From Inquilinus sp. KBS0705 (GTDB lineage Bacteria; Bacteroidota; Bacteroidia; Sphingobacteriales; Sphingobacteriaceae), in assembly GCA_005938025.2 (NCBI GenBank), contig VCCI02000002.1, positions 372,001 through 436,000 of the forward strand: a stretch of 64,000 nucleotides of DNA, read 5' to 3'. Of this stretch, positions 1-9,491 are shown piece after piece; position 1 is the first letter of the stretch; every line of letters begins with the position of its first letter. Made by a program: the position numbers and the translations under genes. Below the pieces are notes generated by a model that saw only the letters and a list, made by a program, of their open reading frames with translations, had not been told where the DNA came from and did not search any database.

Positions 1-252
1 GCGGGGCCACTTGAATATGTCGTGTATACTAATAACCTTGGAGGTGAGGACCATCTTACAATAGTCAGTCCGTTTATGAATAACGAATTTAACGAAGCGT
101 TAGAGTACTTGGGTATTAATCCTTCTAAAATAAAATACAAAGGCAAAACAATCATAAATCCTGGCTTAGCAAGGCAAATACTTTCTTCTGAAAAACAAGC
201 TACTTATATTCCTAAAATTGAGGAACAACCAACTGTTTTGGAATTGCATTAA
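1..252 (+). CDS. C-terminal end of an unrecognised protein (5' truncated)
   Basis: The reading frame is open from base 1 to a TAA at 250-252, so this is the last 83 residues of a gene that begins outside the window. A GTG at position 22 could be taken as a start, but the frame continues upstream of it and a partial gene is the simpler reading. The segment is soluble, with no membrane span, and ends in Glu-Leu-His. I recognise no family. The next gene starts 138 bp later behind its own candidate promoter, so the two are probably separate transcription units. Confidence 0.6.
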   Translation, partial: AGPLEYVVYTNNLGGEDHLTIVSPFMNNEFNEALEYLGINPSKIKYKGKTIINPGLARQILSSEKQATYIPKIEEQPTVLELH

Positions 253-337
253 ATTTTTGACTTCCCGTTGTACTTAGTACAGCACAATGTGTTAATAAAT
301 TTTCTAATCAAAATTTTCTAGTGCAAATTTTTTAACC

Positions 338-345
338 TACGTTTG
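338..345 (+). promoter_or_regulatory. Candidate -7 promoter element for the SNF2 helicase gene
   Basis: TACGTTTG matches the Bacteroidota -7 consensus TAnnTTTG exactly and lies 45 bp before the ATG. No clear TTG -33 box is visible at the expected distance, so support is from the -7 element and position only. Confidence 0.4.
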
Positions 346-390
346 AATTTTTTGTTGTTGTAGCTTTCATTAATTTTTTATCAGAAATTA

Positions 391-3285
391 ATGTTACGCG
401 TAGACAGCAGTAAGCCTTGCCAGATCATTTATGCCATTGCCCGGCACGATTACTTGTCGTACGTTATTGAGCCGCACATTGTTCAGCTAAACCCCAACGG
501 CGAATTTTCCTTTACCCATCAGCGCCTGTTTTCAAATACTGCCGAAGAGTTTTCGCAGTGTATTGACGATACCGACCGTAAACTTATCAAGATACTGGAG
601 GATATAGAGCAAGGCAACATTATTAAAAAGTTCTACAAAAAACCCATACGTCCCTTCGAATTTTTTGCCAAAATATTTAACGATCAGCTTTTTGATACCA
701 TCCGCCCCAAGATGGAGAAAAAAATAGCCGAAGCACTGGCATTGTTAGGTAAAAAAGAGATATATGTAATGAGTAAAGAGGGGTATCCAGCAGGCCGTAA
801 AGTGCATATAGCAAGCGAGCCGGCATCGGTACTTTTCCATTTTAGGCGCAACGAGGAAGAGATACGCTATTTCCCTACCATTAAGTACCAGGGTATGCGT
901 ATCGAATTTATGTTTAAAAATGCCGAGATCATTAGTAACCACCCGGCCTGGATGCTGTTGGATGACACCTTGTATTATTTTGATAAGGAAATAGAGGGTA
1001 AAAAGCTGTTGCCTTTTTTAAATAAGCGGTACATAGCTATCCCAAAATCATCGGAGCAATCTTATTTCGAAAAATTTGTGGCTCCGTTGATAGAAAAGCA
1101 TAGCGTATATGCCGAAGGGTTTACCATCAACACAGAAAAACACGAAGCCATCCCTGTGTTAAAACCTATTTATGTTGAGGGCGGCACTTCGCAATTACAG
1201 CTATATTTTAAATATGCAGGGTACGTTTTCCCGTATGGGGATGGGCGGCATGTATCTGTAAGAATGGAGCGCACAGGCGACGAATATGTATTCCACCGTA
1301 TTAAACGATCGGTAAGCTGGGAGAAAGGGAAGCTGCAACAACTGGAAGCGATGGGTTTAAAAACTGTTTCTTCATTATTTCAAAATTTGGAAGTTGCAGT
1401 CGGAGATGAAGACTCGGATCGCTCTTTTCCGGTATTTGAATGGCTAAACCAGCACCACGATGATTTAGTAAACAATGGGTTTGAAATTGAACAACCCGAT
1501 GGGCAAAAGCGATATGTTTTCGGTAACACTAAAATAGACTTAGAAATAAGTGAGAATAATGATTGGTTTGATATTAACGCGGTGGTTTACTTTGGGCCCT
1601 ATCGCATTCCTTTCATTCAGTTAAAAAATCATATACTCAGCCATAAAAAAGAATTTGTACTACCATCAGGCGAGATTGCTGTTATACCCGAACTATGGTT
1701 CTCGCAATACGGCAATTTATTACACTTTAGCGAGGGTGGGGATAATATTAAACTGCGCCGGCACCATATAGGTTTGGTAAATGAGTTGCAGGAAGGCGAA
1801 ATGGCCGAAGTAGCCATGAATAAAAAGCTGCAAAAACTAAGCGACTTTGAAGCGACGGAAGATGTACCAATGCCCTTAAATTTTGCGGGAAGTTTACGCC
1901 CTTACCAAAAAGCAGGGTATAATTGGTTCCACTTTTTAAAGGAATACCATTTTGGGGGTTGCCTTGCAGATGATATGGGCTTGGGGAAAACCATACAAAC
2001 CCTTGCCTTGCTGCAAAAACATAAAGAGGATACCGAAGCACAGGGAAGTAAGGGTACATCGTTGGTAATAATGCCAACCTCGCTTATATATAATTGGCTA
2101 AACGAGGCTAAAAAGTTTGCACCGCAATTAAAGCTGATGGTACATACCGGTGCGTTTCGTTACAAGTCGGCAGAGGTATTTAAAAACTATGATGTGGTAA
2201 TTACAACCTATGGTATTAGCCGTATTGATATTGAAATGTTTAAAGCTTATTATTTTGACTACGTGATATTAGACGAAAGTCAGAATATTAAGAACCCCTC
2301 ATCAAAATCTTTCCAATCGGTAAGACAATTAAAATCGCGGTTCAAACTCATACTAAGCGGTACACCCGTAGAAAATTCAGTTAACGACTTGTGGACACAA
2401 ATGTCGTTTATAAACCCCGGCCTACTAGGCACGCAGCAATTCTTCCAAAATGAATTTGTAACCCCTATTGAAAAGAAGAAGGATGAAGATAAGGCCCGCA
2501 AGTTGCAGGCAATAATAAAGCCTTTTGTATTACGCCGAACTAAGGAACAGGTAGCAACAGAGTTGCCGCCTAAAACCGAGAACCTGTTTTATTGTAAAAT
2601 GAGCGAAGAACAGGCCGAGGTGTATGATAAGGTAAAGTCTGAATACCGAAACGAGTTATTGAAAAGTTTGGAGGACGGTACCTATGCTAAAACCCAGATA
2701 CAGGTTTTACAGGGCTTAATAAAACTAAGGCAAATAGCTAACCACCCATTAATGATAGACCAGGACTATGAGGGAGACTCGGGCAAGTTTGAAGACGTGG
2801 TGCATACCTTATCAAACGTGTTGGATGGGGGGCATAAAGTACTGGTATTTTCGCAATTTGTGAAGCAGTTAACTATTTACCGCGAGCATTTTGAAAAGGA
2901 AGGCATACCGTATGTTTATTTGGATGGCAGTACCCAAAACCGCGGCGATGTAGTTAAAAAGTTTCAGGAAGATGCTAAGACGAGGGTGTTTTTAATATCA
3001 ATAAAAGCCGGAGGCGTTGGTTTAAACTTAACCGAAGCCGATTATGTATTTATTTTAGACCCATGGTGGAACCCGGCTGTTGAGCAGCAAGCCATTGACA
3101 GAACACACCGTATTGGGCAAACTAAAAATGTGTTTATTTACAAGTTTATCACAAAAGATACGGTAGAAGAAAAGATACTGGCCCTACAGCACCGTAAGTT
3201 AAGTGTAGCAAGAGCGTTGATTACTACTGAGGATAGTTTTATCAAATCGTTATCGGCTGATGATATTAAAGAAATATTAGGATAA
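391..3285 (+). CDS. SNF2-family DEAD/DEAH-like helicase/translocase
   Basis: This is a 964-residue Swi2/Snf2 ATPase, predicted to translocate on double-stranded DNA and remodel protein-DNA complexes. The N-terminal half (about 1-500) is the poorly conserved extension seen in large bacterial SNF2 proteins. The ATPase core follows: Walker A DDMGLGKT at about 527-534, Walker B DESQ at about 628-631, SGTPVENSVNDLW (motif III region), and motif VI QAIDRTHRIGQ near 900-910. The ATG at 391 is the first in frame after the intergenic gap. There is no signal peptide, so it should be cytoplasmic. It is the first gene of a plus-strand run but 64 bp separate it from the next start. The biological target cannot be told from sequence. 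Confidence 0.93.
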   Translation: MLRVDSSKPCQIIYAIARHDYLSYVIEPHIVQLNPNGEFSFTHQRLFSNTAEEFSQCIDDTDRKLIKILEDIEQGNIIKKFYKKPIRPFEFFAKIFNDQLFDTIRPKMEKKIAEALALLGKKEIYVMSKEGYPAGRKVHIASEPASVLFHFRRNEEEIRYFPTIKYQGMRIEFMFKNAEIISNHPAWMLLDDTLYYFDKEIEGKKLLPFLNKRYIAIPKSSEQSYFEKFVAPLIEKHSVYAEGFTINTEKHEAIPVLKPIYVEGGTSQLQLYFKYAGYVFPYGDGRHVSVRMERTGDEYVFHRIKRSVSWEKGKLQQLEAMGLKTVSSLFQNLEVAVGDEDSDRSFPVFEWLNQHHDDLVNNGFEIEQPDGQKRYVFGNTKIDLEISENNDWFDINAVVYFGPYRIPFIQLKNHILSHKKEFVLPSGEIAVIPELWFSQYGNLLHFSEGGDNIKLRRHHIGLVNELQEGEMAEVAMNKKLQKLSDFEATEDVPMPLNFAGSLRPYQKAGYNWFHFLKEYHFGGCLADDMGLGKTIQTLALLQKHKEDTEAQGSKGTSLVIMPTSLIYNWLNEAKKFAPQLKLMVHTGAFRYKSAEVFKNYDVVITTYGISRIDIEMFKAYYFDYVILDESQNIKNPSSKSFQSVRQLKSRFKLILSGTPVENSVNDLWTQMSFINPGLLGTQQFFQNEFVTPIEKKKDEDKARKLQAIIKPFVLRRTKEQVATELPPKTENLFYCKMSEEQAEVYDKVKSEYRNELLKSLEDGTYAKTQIQVLQGLIKLRQIANHPLMIDQDYEGDSGKFEDVVHTLSNVLDGGHKVLVFSQFVKQLTIYREHFEKEGIPYVYLDGSTQNRGDVVKKFQEDAKTRVFLISIKAGGVGLNLTEADYVFILDPWWNPAVEQQAIDRTHRIGQTKNVFIYKFITKDTVEEKILALQHRKLSVARALITTEDSFIKSLSADDIKEILG

Positions 3286-3349
3286 CAATTAAACATCCGC
3301 ACCTTAACCTTGTTGCGTTTTTTGTAACATTGCAGAAACTTTCCAGTAC

Positions 3350-4321
3350 TTGGCAGCATCTAAAAAAGTCCTATCCTATTTACTTAAGGCGGCTATACTT
3401 GTTTTAGCCTATTTATTTATTTATCATCAGTTTTTAAACAAAAACGATAGCCTTAAACAGTTTGAGCATTTAATAGCTCAAATAAAACAGCAGCAGGTAA
3501 TAATTACACTATCTGCGATGGTAGTACTAATGCTGATAAACTGGTTGCTCGAAAGTTTTAAATGGCAATATCTTTCCAAGCGTTTAAGTCCTATATCGTT
3601 GTGGGTAGCTGTCGAGGCTGTTTTTTGTGGGCTTACCTGGGCCATATTTACGCCTAACCGCATTGGTGAATATGGGGGCCGGGTAATGTTTTTACCAAAC
3701 CGGAAACGGGTGCATGGGGTATTTGCTATGGCGGTTGGTGCTTTCGCGCAAAATGTTATAACCAATGTGGTAGGTGTGTTGGCATCGCTATGGTTTATTT
3801 ACTTTTTCTTTGAGCTTAACACCTGGCTATATGTGTTGCTCGTAACTGTATCAGCTATATATCTGGGGTTATTCTTGGTTTTTTATTTTAACATACAATG
3901 GTTGGTTAACGGGCTAAACCGGGTATCATTTCTTAAAAAGTATCATCGTTTTTTTGATATTATGGGTAGATACAAAACCAAAGAACTTTTGGTAGTTATA
4001 GGTTACAGCCTTGCCCGGTTTTTTGTATTCTCATTTCAGTATTATTTAGTTATACATCTGCTATTGCCGCAAGTACCGTTTATATACATGATAATTACCG
4101 TGTTTGTATTCATATTTATACAATCAGCGCTGCCATCGCTGGATCTGCTTGATATCGGAGTTCGCAGTTTTACCGCGGCACACTTATTTTTATATATTAC
4201 CAACCAGCAAATAGCTATAATTGCAGCTGTATCATCCATATGGCTAATTAACCTTATTATTCCGGCAATAATAGGTTCGGCATTTGTATTTAAACTTAAA
4301 TTTTTTGATCGCACTGCATAG
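3350..4321 (+). CDS. Lysylphosphatidylglycerol synthase TM-region / UPF0104 family membrane protein
   Basis: A 323-residue polytopic membrane protein with about eight hydrophobic segments. It carries the family hallmark where a membrane span is followed by FTPNRIGEYGGR (about 103-114), as in the flippase-like domain shared by MprF, AglD and YbhN proteins. It lacks the cytosolic aminoacyl-transferase domain of true MprF, so it is the membrane portion only. The start is TTG; no ATG gives a full first membrane span. The 3' end overlaps the downstream glycosyltransferase by about 38 bp, or 17 bp if that gene uses a second TTG. This suggests one operon acting on lipid-linked sugars or polar lipids. 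The substrate is unknown. Confidence 0.8.
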   Translation: MAASKKVLSYLLKAAILVLAYLFIYHQFLNKNDSLKQFEHLIAQIKQQQVIITLSAMVVLMLINWLLESFKWQYLSKRLSPISLWVAVEAVFCGLTWAIFTPNRIGEYGGRVMFLPNRKRVHGVFAMAVGAFAQNVITNVVGVLASLWFIYFFFELNTWLYVLLVTVSAIYLGLFLVFYFNIQWLVNGLNRVSFLKKYHRFFDIMGRYKTKELLVVIGYSLARFFVFSFQYYLVIHLLLPQVPFIYMIITVFVFIFIQSALPSLDLLDIGVRSFTAAHLFLYITNQQIAIIAAVSSIWLINLIIPAIIGSAFVFKLKFFDRTA

Positions 4322-5435
4322 TATTATCTCGTTATTTCTTGCCGGCCTTTACCTGCTGGTAGTAGTCTATCTAATTAAAGGATGGGCGGCATTAAAACGC
4401 CCCGATATTACTGGTGCTACCTTTACCACAAAAGTTACCATACTAATTGCCGCACGCAACGAGGAAGAGCTTATACACCTTACCATTAATGATATTATAG
4501 CGCAAGACTATCCAAAACATTTAACAGAAGTTATAATAGTTGACGATCATTCCACCGATCGTACTGCAGACATTATTCGCAGTTACGCAGGCCAGGGCGT
4601 TAAATTGCTACAGCTAAAGGAAGATGCGGCACTAAATTCCTATAAAAAGAAAGCAATTGCAGAAGCCATAGGGCTTTCGACCGGCGATTTAATGGTAGCT
4701 ACCGATGCCGATTGCCGCATGGGCACAAAGTGGCTCTCATCAATAGTGGGATATTACGAAACGCACCAGCCGGTAATGATATCATCGCCGGTGACTTACT
4801 TTGAAGAAAAGTCGTTGTTTGAGCGCATGCAAACACTTGAATTCTCGTACCTGATAGGTATTGGCGCTTCTTTTATAGGCAACGGGCGTGCCTCAACATG
4901 TAACGGCGCCAACCTGGCTTATCGTAAAGATGTTTTTTATGAAGTAGGCGGGTTTAAGGGCATAGACGACCTGGCATCGGGCGATGACGAACTGTTGCTT
5001 CAAAAGGTGGCCGTAACTTACCCTAGCCGCATAGGCTTTTTTAAGAGAAGTGAAGCCATTGTTTATACCCATGCAAAACCAACCCTTAGCGATTTTTTAC
5101 AGCAAAGGCGCAGGTGGGCATCAAAATCAACACGGTATAAAGATAAAAGCGTCGTAGCGCTTGCTGTTTGCATCTGGTTGTTTAACCTTTCGCTACTGAT
5201 AAACGCCGGGTTAAGCTTTTATGACATCCATTTCTTTAAACTTTTTTTGGTTCAGTTTTGGCTTAAATTTGCATTCGAGGCCGTTTTTTTATACCCCATC
5301 ATGTCATTTTTCAAGCGCCCCGCATTGTTGGGTTTGCTAATACTGCTTGCACCCTTGCACATCATATATTTTGTGTATGTCGGCTTAATGGGTAATACCC
5401 GCAAATATGCCTGGAAGGGGCGCGTGGTACGATAG
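4284..5435 (+). CDS. Family 2 glycosyltransferase, membrane-anchored
   Basis: A 383-residue GT-A fold inverting glycosyltransferase. An N-terminal membrane span (about 10-33) precedes the catalytic domain: nucleotide-binding VTILIAARNEEE, DDHS (87-90), metal-binding DAD (141-143), catalytic GDDE (233-236) and QQRRRW (273-278), the QxxRW motif of processive-type GT2 enzymes. Three C-terminal hydrophobic segments follow. Start choice: TTG 4284 is annotated, but a second in-frame TTG at 4305 would shorten the overlap with the preceding flippase-like gene. Domain layout resembles enzymes that extend or decorate membrane polysaccharide or glycolipid; the acceptor is unknown. Operon with the upstream UPF0104 gene is likely. 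Confidence 0.88.
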   Translation: MYLNLNFLIALHSIISLFLAGLYLLVVVYLIKGWAALKRPDITGATFTTKVTILIAARNEEELIHLTINDIIAQDYPKHLTEVIIVDDHSTDRTADIIRSYAGQGVKLLQLKEDAALNSYKKKAIAEAIGLSTGDLMVATDADCRMGTKWLSSIVGYYETHQPVMISSPVTYFEEKSLFERMQTLEFSYLIGIGASFIGNGRASTCNGANLAYRKDVFYEVGGFKGIDDLASGDDELLLQKVAVTYPSRIGFFKRSEAIVYTHAKPTLSDFLQQRRRWASKSTRYKDKSVVALAVCIWLFNLSLLINAGLSFYDIHFFKLFLVQFWLKFAFEAVFLYPIMSFFKRPALLGLLILLAPLHIIYFVYVGLMGNTRKYAWKGRVVR

Positions 5436-5518
5436 TGTATTCGTGGTTTAAAATAAATGCGCCCGGCTGCAATTTATAAACAGAATTATTATTTATTTTA
5501 GGCTGCCTAAAGTAAATA

Positions 5519-6757
5519 ATGCAAAATAATAACGATGGTTCCGGTGAAGATGAGTTGATTCGGCTACTGTTAAAAAGGCAGTCGGAATTAAACTCGTTAT
5601 TGGAGATAACCCGGGCTATAAATAAAAACACATCTACCCAGATACTTATACAGATGCTGGAGACTATTTTGCAAAGCTATTTGCAAGTAGGAAAGTTCCG
5701 TTTCCTGATACTAAAGGAGGGCGTTTATACCTGTATATCTAAATACGGCGGAACTATTGAACCCCCCACAGTGCTTAATCAAACATGGAAGCATTTAAAT
5801 AAATTCAAATCGCCCGCTTTGTTAAAGGGCAATCCCAACCAGGTTTTAAACGGGTACGAATACTTTATTCCTATTTATCATAAAAATAGGGCCCTTGCAT
5901 TTGCCCTTATAGGTAACTTTAATACCAGTGGCGAAATGCTGGATAACGACCTTAATTTTATACAAACTTTAATTAACGTTATTGTTGTAGCCTTGGAGAA
6001 TAAAAGGCTTTTTAGGGAGCGCCTGCTGGCCGAACGTTTTCAGCGCGAGATGGAGCTTGCCGCAGAGGTACAAAACATGCTTATCCCGGTTAGGGTGTAT
6101 AAAGAAACAGCTGTTGAAGTTGGTGCAAAATATTTACCACACCAGGATATAGGAGGCGATTATTTTGATTTTTTCCGCTTAAACGAAAATGAGTTTATGT
6201 GGTGTATTGCCGATGTATCGGGCAAAGGGATATCGGCCGCATTGCTAATGGCAAATTTTCAGGCAAGTTTGCAAGGGTTGGCGGCCATAGAAGATGACTT
6301 GGCTAACATTGTAGAACGGTTAAACAAAATAGTGATTCGCAATACTAAAGGCGAGAAGTTTATCACTTTGTTTTTAGCGCGTTATAACGAAAAAACACGT
6401 AAGCTTAATTATGTTAATGCGGGCCATAATCCATCTATTTTATATGCTAATGGGGAAGCTGTTCCTTTAAAGTTAGGTACAACTATGATTGGCGTGTTTG
6501 ACGAATTACCTTTTTTAAATGAGGGGGAAGTAGATGTTGACCCGGGCAGCTTGTTATTTAACTATACGGATGGCCTGATGGATCATGAAATGCCAAACTT
6601 TAAAACTTGGAGCGAAGAAAAATTGCTTGAGTTTGTTATAAAGCATGGCGAAATGCCACCCGATAATTTCAACGATGCCTTAATGAACCATGTAAACGTT
6701 GTAGTTAAGGGTACACCTATTGATGACATTACCCTATTATCTATCCGTATCACTTAA
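5519..6757 (+). CDS. GAF-domain SpoIIE/RsbU-type PP2C serine phosphatase
   Basis: A 412-residue cytosolic signalling protein. A GAF-like sensor region spans about 25-170, then a short coiled linker (FRERLLAERFQREMELAAEVQ) leads to an SpoIIE/PP2C phosphatase domain (about 185-410). Metal-binding motifs are visible: GGDYFDF (212-218), DVSGKGISAALLM (232-244), NAGHNP and a late DDIT. Family members dephosphorylate an anti-sigma-factor antagonist (STAS protein) in partner-switching pathways. No anti-sigma kinase or STAS gene lies nearby, so its partner is elsewhere. The gene is 83 bp after the glycosyltransferase and converges on radA, leaving only 13 bp between the stops. Confidence 0.88.
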   Translation: MQNNNDGSGEDELIRLLLKRQSELNSLLEITRAINKNTSTQILIQMLETILQSYLQVGKFRFLILKEGVYTCISKYGGTIEPPTVLNQTWKHLNKFKSPALLKGNPNQVLNGYEYFIPIYHKNRALAFALIGNFNTSGEMLDNDLNFIQTLINVIVVALENKRLFRERLLAERFQREMELAAEVQNMLIPVRVYKETAVEVGAKYLPHQDIGGDYFDFFRLNENEFMWCIADVSGKGISAALLMANFQASLQGLAAIEDDLANIVERLNKIVIRNTKGEKFITLFLARYNEKTRKLNYVNAGHNPSILYANGEAVPLKLGTTMIGVFDELPFLNEGEVDVDPGSLLFNYTDGLMDHEMPNFKTWSEEKLLEFVIKHGEMPPDNFNDALMNHVNVVVKGTPIDDITLLSIRIT

Positions 6758-6770
6758 ATGGAGTTTGCGC

Positions 6771-8204
6771 TTATCCAAAAAGTAGCCCAAATACCTCTTC
6801 TATTCTTCCCACAGGCTTTACATCAATTTTATAACGCGATAGATCCCAGGCTTTTTTATCCTTATTGGCCGATGGCATGTTATATTTTGATATAAATATC
6901 TGCTCAAACCCCAATTTCTGAGCTTCGGCAATGCGTTGTTCGATCCGGTTAACCGCCCGTATCTCGCCCGATAGGCCTATTTCTCCGGCAAAACAAGTTT
7001 TAAATGGAATAGGGATATCTTCCAACGATGATATAATAGCAGCAGCCAATCCAAGGTCTATAGCAGGGTCTTCTACCCGTATACCGCCGGTAATATTTAA
7101 AAATACATCCTGCGCGCCTAACCGAAAGCCGCAGCGCTTTTCTAATACGGCCAGTAGCATGCTCATTCGTTTGGTATCAAAGCCAGTTGCGGTGCGCTGT
7201 GGCGTGCCATAAGCAGATGTGCTTACCAATGCCTGGGTTTCAATCAGCATCGGCCTCATGCCCTCTAAAGTGGCTGATATAGTTATCCCACTTAGTGGTT
7301 CGTCTCGTTGAGATAGCAATATCTCTGATGGGTTAGACACCTCCCTTAATCCTTCGCCCAGCATTTCATATATCCCCAACTCGGAGGCTGATCCAAACCT
7401 GTTTTTTATAGTACGTAATATACGGTATACATGATGACGGTCGCCTTCAAATTGCAGAACGGTATCAACCATGTGCTCCAATATTTTAGGGCCGGCTATC
7501 ATACCATCTTTAGTAATATGCCCTATCAAAAACACAGGGGTAGCTGTTTCTTTAGCAAAACGAAGCAACTCTGCCGTACACTCGCGCACCTGCGATACGC
7601 TGCCCGGTGTCGATTCGATATGTGATGAATGTAACGTTTGAATAGAGTCTATCACCACCAGGTCAGGTTCCAGTTCTTCTATCTGCTTGAATATATTTTG
7701 GGTGGATGTTTCAGTAAGTATATAACAAGCTTTCCCAATTTCCGATTTTGTGGGTAATGATGGAGTACCTCCAACAGTTGCTAACCGCTCTGCGCGCATT
7801 TTTATTTGATGGTCGCTCTCTTCGCCCGATACATATAGTACCTTAATGTTGGGCATATTTAAAGCCAGCTGCAGCATTAATGTAGATTTGCCAATGCCCG
7901 GCTCCCCGCCTATTAGTACCAGCGAGCCTGCAACAATACCCCCCCCTAACACACGGTTAAATTCGCTATCCGGCGTTAACAGGCGATGCTCTTCTTTAAA
8001 AACTATATCGGTAACCTGCACAGGTTTGTTAGAGCGTTGCGAGGTTGTAGGGCTTGCTTTCCACGTAGGTACAGATGCGTTTGGCTTTTCCAGAATTTCT
8101 TCTACAAAAGTGTTCCATTGCTGGCAGCTTGGGCATTTGCCCAGCCACTTAGCCGATTCGTAGCCACAGCTTTGGCAAAAGTATGCGATCTTGGTTTTAG
8201 CCAT
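6771..8204 (-). CDS. radA: DNA repair protein RadA (Sms)
   Basis: RadA is a RecA-like branch-migration ATPase that promotes recombination intermediates and DNA repair. The 477-residue protein has the full architecture: an N-terminal zinc finger (Cys10, Cys13, Cys24, Cys27), Walker A GGEPGIGKST at about 99-108, the RadA signature KNRFG at 267-271, and a C-terminal Lon-protease-like domain ending in the GEIGLSGEIRAVNRIEQR region. Length matches the family. The ATG at 8204 is the only sensible start because the zinc finger begins ten residues in. It is monocistronic here, convergent with the SpoIIE phosphatase and divergent from the CBM9-like gene. Confidence 0.97.
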   Translation of the reverse strand: MAKTKIAYFCQSCGYESAKWLGKCPSCQQWNTFVEEILEKPNASVPTWKASPTTSQRSNKPVQVTDIVFKEEHRLLTPDSEFNRVLGGGIVAGSLVLIGGEPGIGKSTLMLQLALNMPNIKVLYVSGEESDHQIKMRAERLATVGGTPSLPTKSEIGKACYILTETSTQNIFKQIEELEPDLVVIDSIQTLHSSHIESTPGSVSQVRECTAELLRFAKETATPVFLIGHITKDGMIAGPKILEHMVDTVLQFEGDRHHVYRILRTIKNRFGSASELGIYEMLGEGLREVSNPSEILLSQRDEPLSGITISATLEGMRPMLIETQALVSTSAYGTPQRTATGFDTKRMSMLLAVLEKRCGFRLGAQDVFLNITGGIRVEDPAIDLGLAAAIISSLEDIPIPFKTCFAGEIGLSGEIRAVNRIEQRIAEAQKLGFEQIFISKYNMPSANKDKKAWDLSRYKIDVKPVGRIEEVFGLLFG

Positions 8205-8327
8205 TGTTAGATGTGCAGATTATAGATACAAATATGCTAATTATTTTGCCAATATAATTAGCAATTTATACAGCCATAAATCAGTCGCGATACAAGTTGG
8301 CTATAAATGCAATTGCTATATTAGTGC

Positions 8328-9425
8328 ATGGTTAAAAAAAGCTTTCTATCTATCGGTTTATTAATAACAGGTCAAATCGCCAGTGCTCAGGATTTGCTTA
8401 AAACAATGAGCCATCTATTTACCACACCTAAAAGTTATATAGTAACTTATACTACAAACGCCCCTAAAATTGATGGTGACATTAATGATGCGCCATGGCA
8501 ACAGGCGGCATGGACAGATAGTTTTGTAGATATTGAAGGTGATTTAAACCCCAAGCCTGCGTTTTCAACGCAGGTAAAAATGCTTTGGGATAGCAGTAAT
8601 CTTTATGTTGCAGTAAAAATGCAGGAGCCTCACTTATGGGCCAACTTAACCAGACACGATCAAACTATTTATAAGGATAACGACTTTGAGCTTTTTATAG
8701 ACCCCAATAACGATGCCCGCGATTATTTTGAAGTAGAGGTAAACCAACGCAACGCTATATTCGACCTGTTTATGCCTAAGCCGTATCGCGATAAGGGAGA
8801 CGCATTAATTAGTTGGGACACACCCGGCATGCAAACTGCAGTACAGTTACAGGGCACGCTTAATAACCCAACAGATACTGATACCGGCTGGACCGTTGAG
8901 TTTAAAATTCCCTTTAGTGCTATCAATATCGGTTTTGACGGTGGCGTGCCTACCGATGGCAAAGTATGGCGCATCAATTTTTCGAGGGTGGAGTGGGATA
9001 CTCAAATAAAAAACGGCAAGTATGTTAAACTTACCGATAGTAAAGGAAAGAATTTGCCCGAGCGTAATTGGGTGTGGTCGCCGCAGGGTATAGTTAACAT
9101 GCATGCCCCCGAGCGCTGGGGCTATTTACAATTTGTAAGCGGTAAAGATGCACCTAAACAGGATTTTAATATACCGTATATCGACCTGCAAAAAGAATAC
9201 TTGTGGCTGGTTTATTACAAGCAAAAAGAATATTATAAACAGCATAAGGCGTTTGCCGCCAGCTTAAGCGATCTAAATATTTTATCAACTTCTATAGTTG
9301 TTAATGGAACAAGTAATACACTTATCATGGCAGGTTCGGCAACCTTTTTTTCGGCCGGTATAACTGATGGTAAAGCTGCAATGTGGACTATAAATAATGA
9401 CGGGTTATTACAAGCTTATAAGTAA
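8328..9425 (+). CDS. Exported carbohydrate-binding family 9-like protein
   Basis: A 365-residue secreted protein. Residues 1-20 form a signal peptide ending in ASAQ. Then comes a domain of the CBM9-like family, with the typical opening PKIDGDINDAPWQQAAW, the stretch SNLYVAVKMQEPHLWA, DNDFELFIDPNNDARDYFEVEVNQ, and GWTVEFKIPFSAI. In this family the fold binds sugars or sits in cell-surface proteins of unclear function; no catalytic domain is visible. The C-terminal 100 residues (after WGYLQF) are not conserved in a way I recognise. The gene is flanked by its own intergenic spaces and ends in a hairpin shared with rng. Confidence 0.75.
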   Translation: MVKKSFLSIGLLITGQIASAQDLLKTMSHLFTTPKSYIVTYTTNAPKIDGDINDAPWQQAAWTDSFVDIEGDLNPKPAFSTQVKMLWDSSNLYVAVKMQEPHLWANLTRHDQTIYKDNDFELFIDPNNDARDYFEVEVNQRNAIFDLFMPKPYRDKGDALISWDTPGMQTAVQLQGTLNNPTDTDTGWTVEFKIPFSAINIGFDGGVPTDGKVWRINFSRVEWDTQIKNGKYVKLTDSKGKNLPERNWVWSPQGIVNMHAPERWGYLQFVSGKDAPKQDFNIPYIDLQKEYLWLVYYKQKEYYKQHKAFAASLSDLNILSTSIVVNGTSNTLIMAGSATFFSAGITDGKAAMWTINNDGLLQAYK

Positions 9426-9440
9426 CAGCAATATAAATAA

Positions 9441-9473
9441 AAAGAGCGAATGCTGTTTTGGCATCCGCTCTTT
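9441..9473. terminator. Shared hairpin between convergent CBM9-like gene and rng
   Basis: The 13-nt arms 9441-9453 and 9461-9473 pair with a single A-C mismatch around a 7-nt loop. An A-run on one side and a short T-run on the other let it act as a bidirectional terminator for the convergent genes. Confidence 0.7.
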
Positions 9474-9491
9474 AATCCGCATATAGCTATC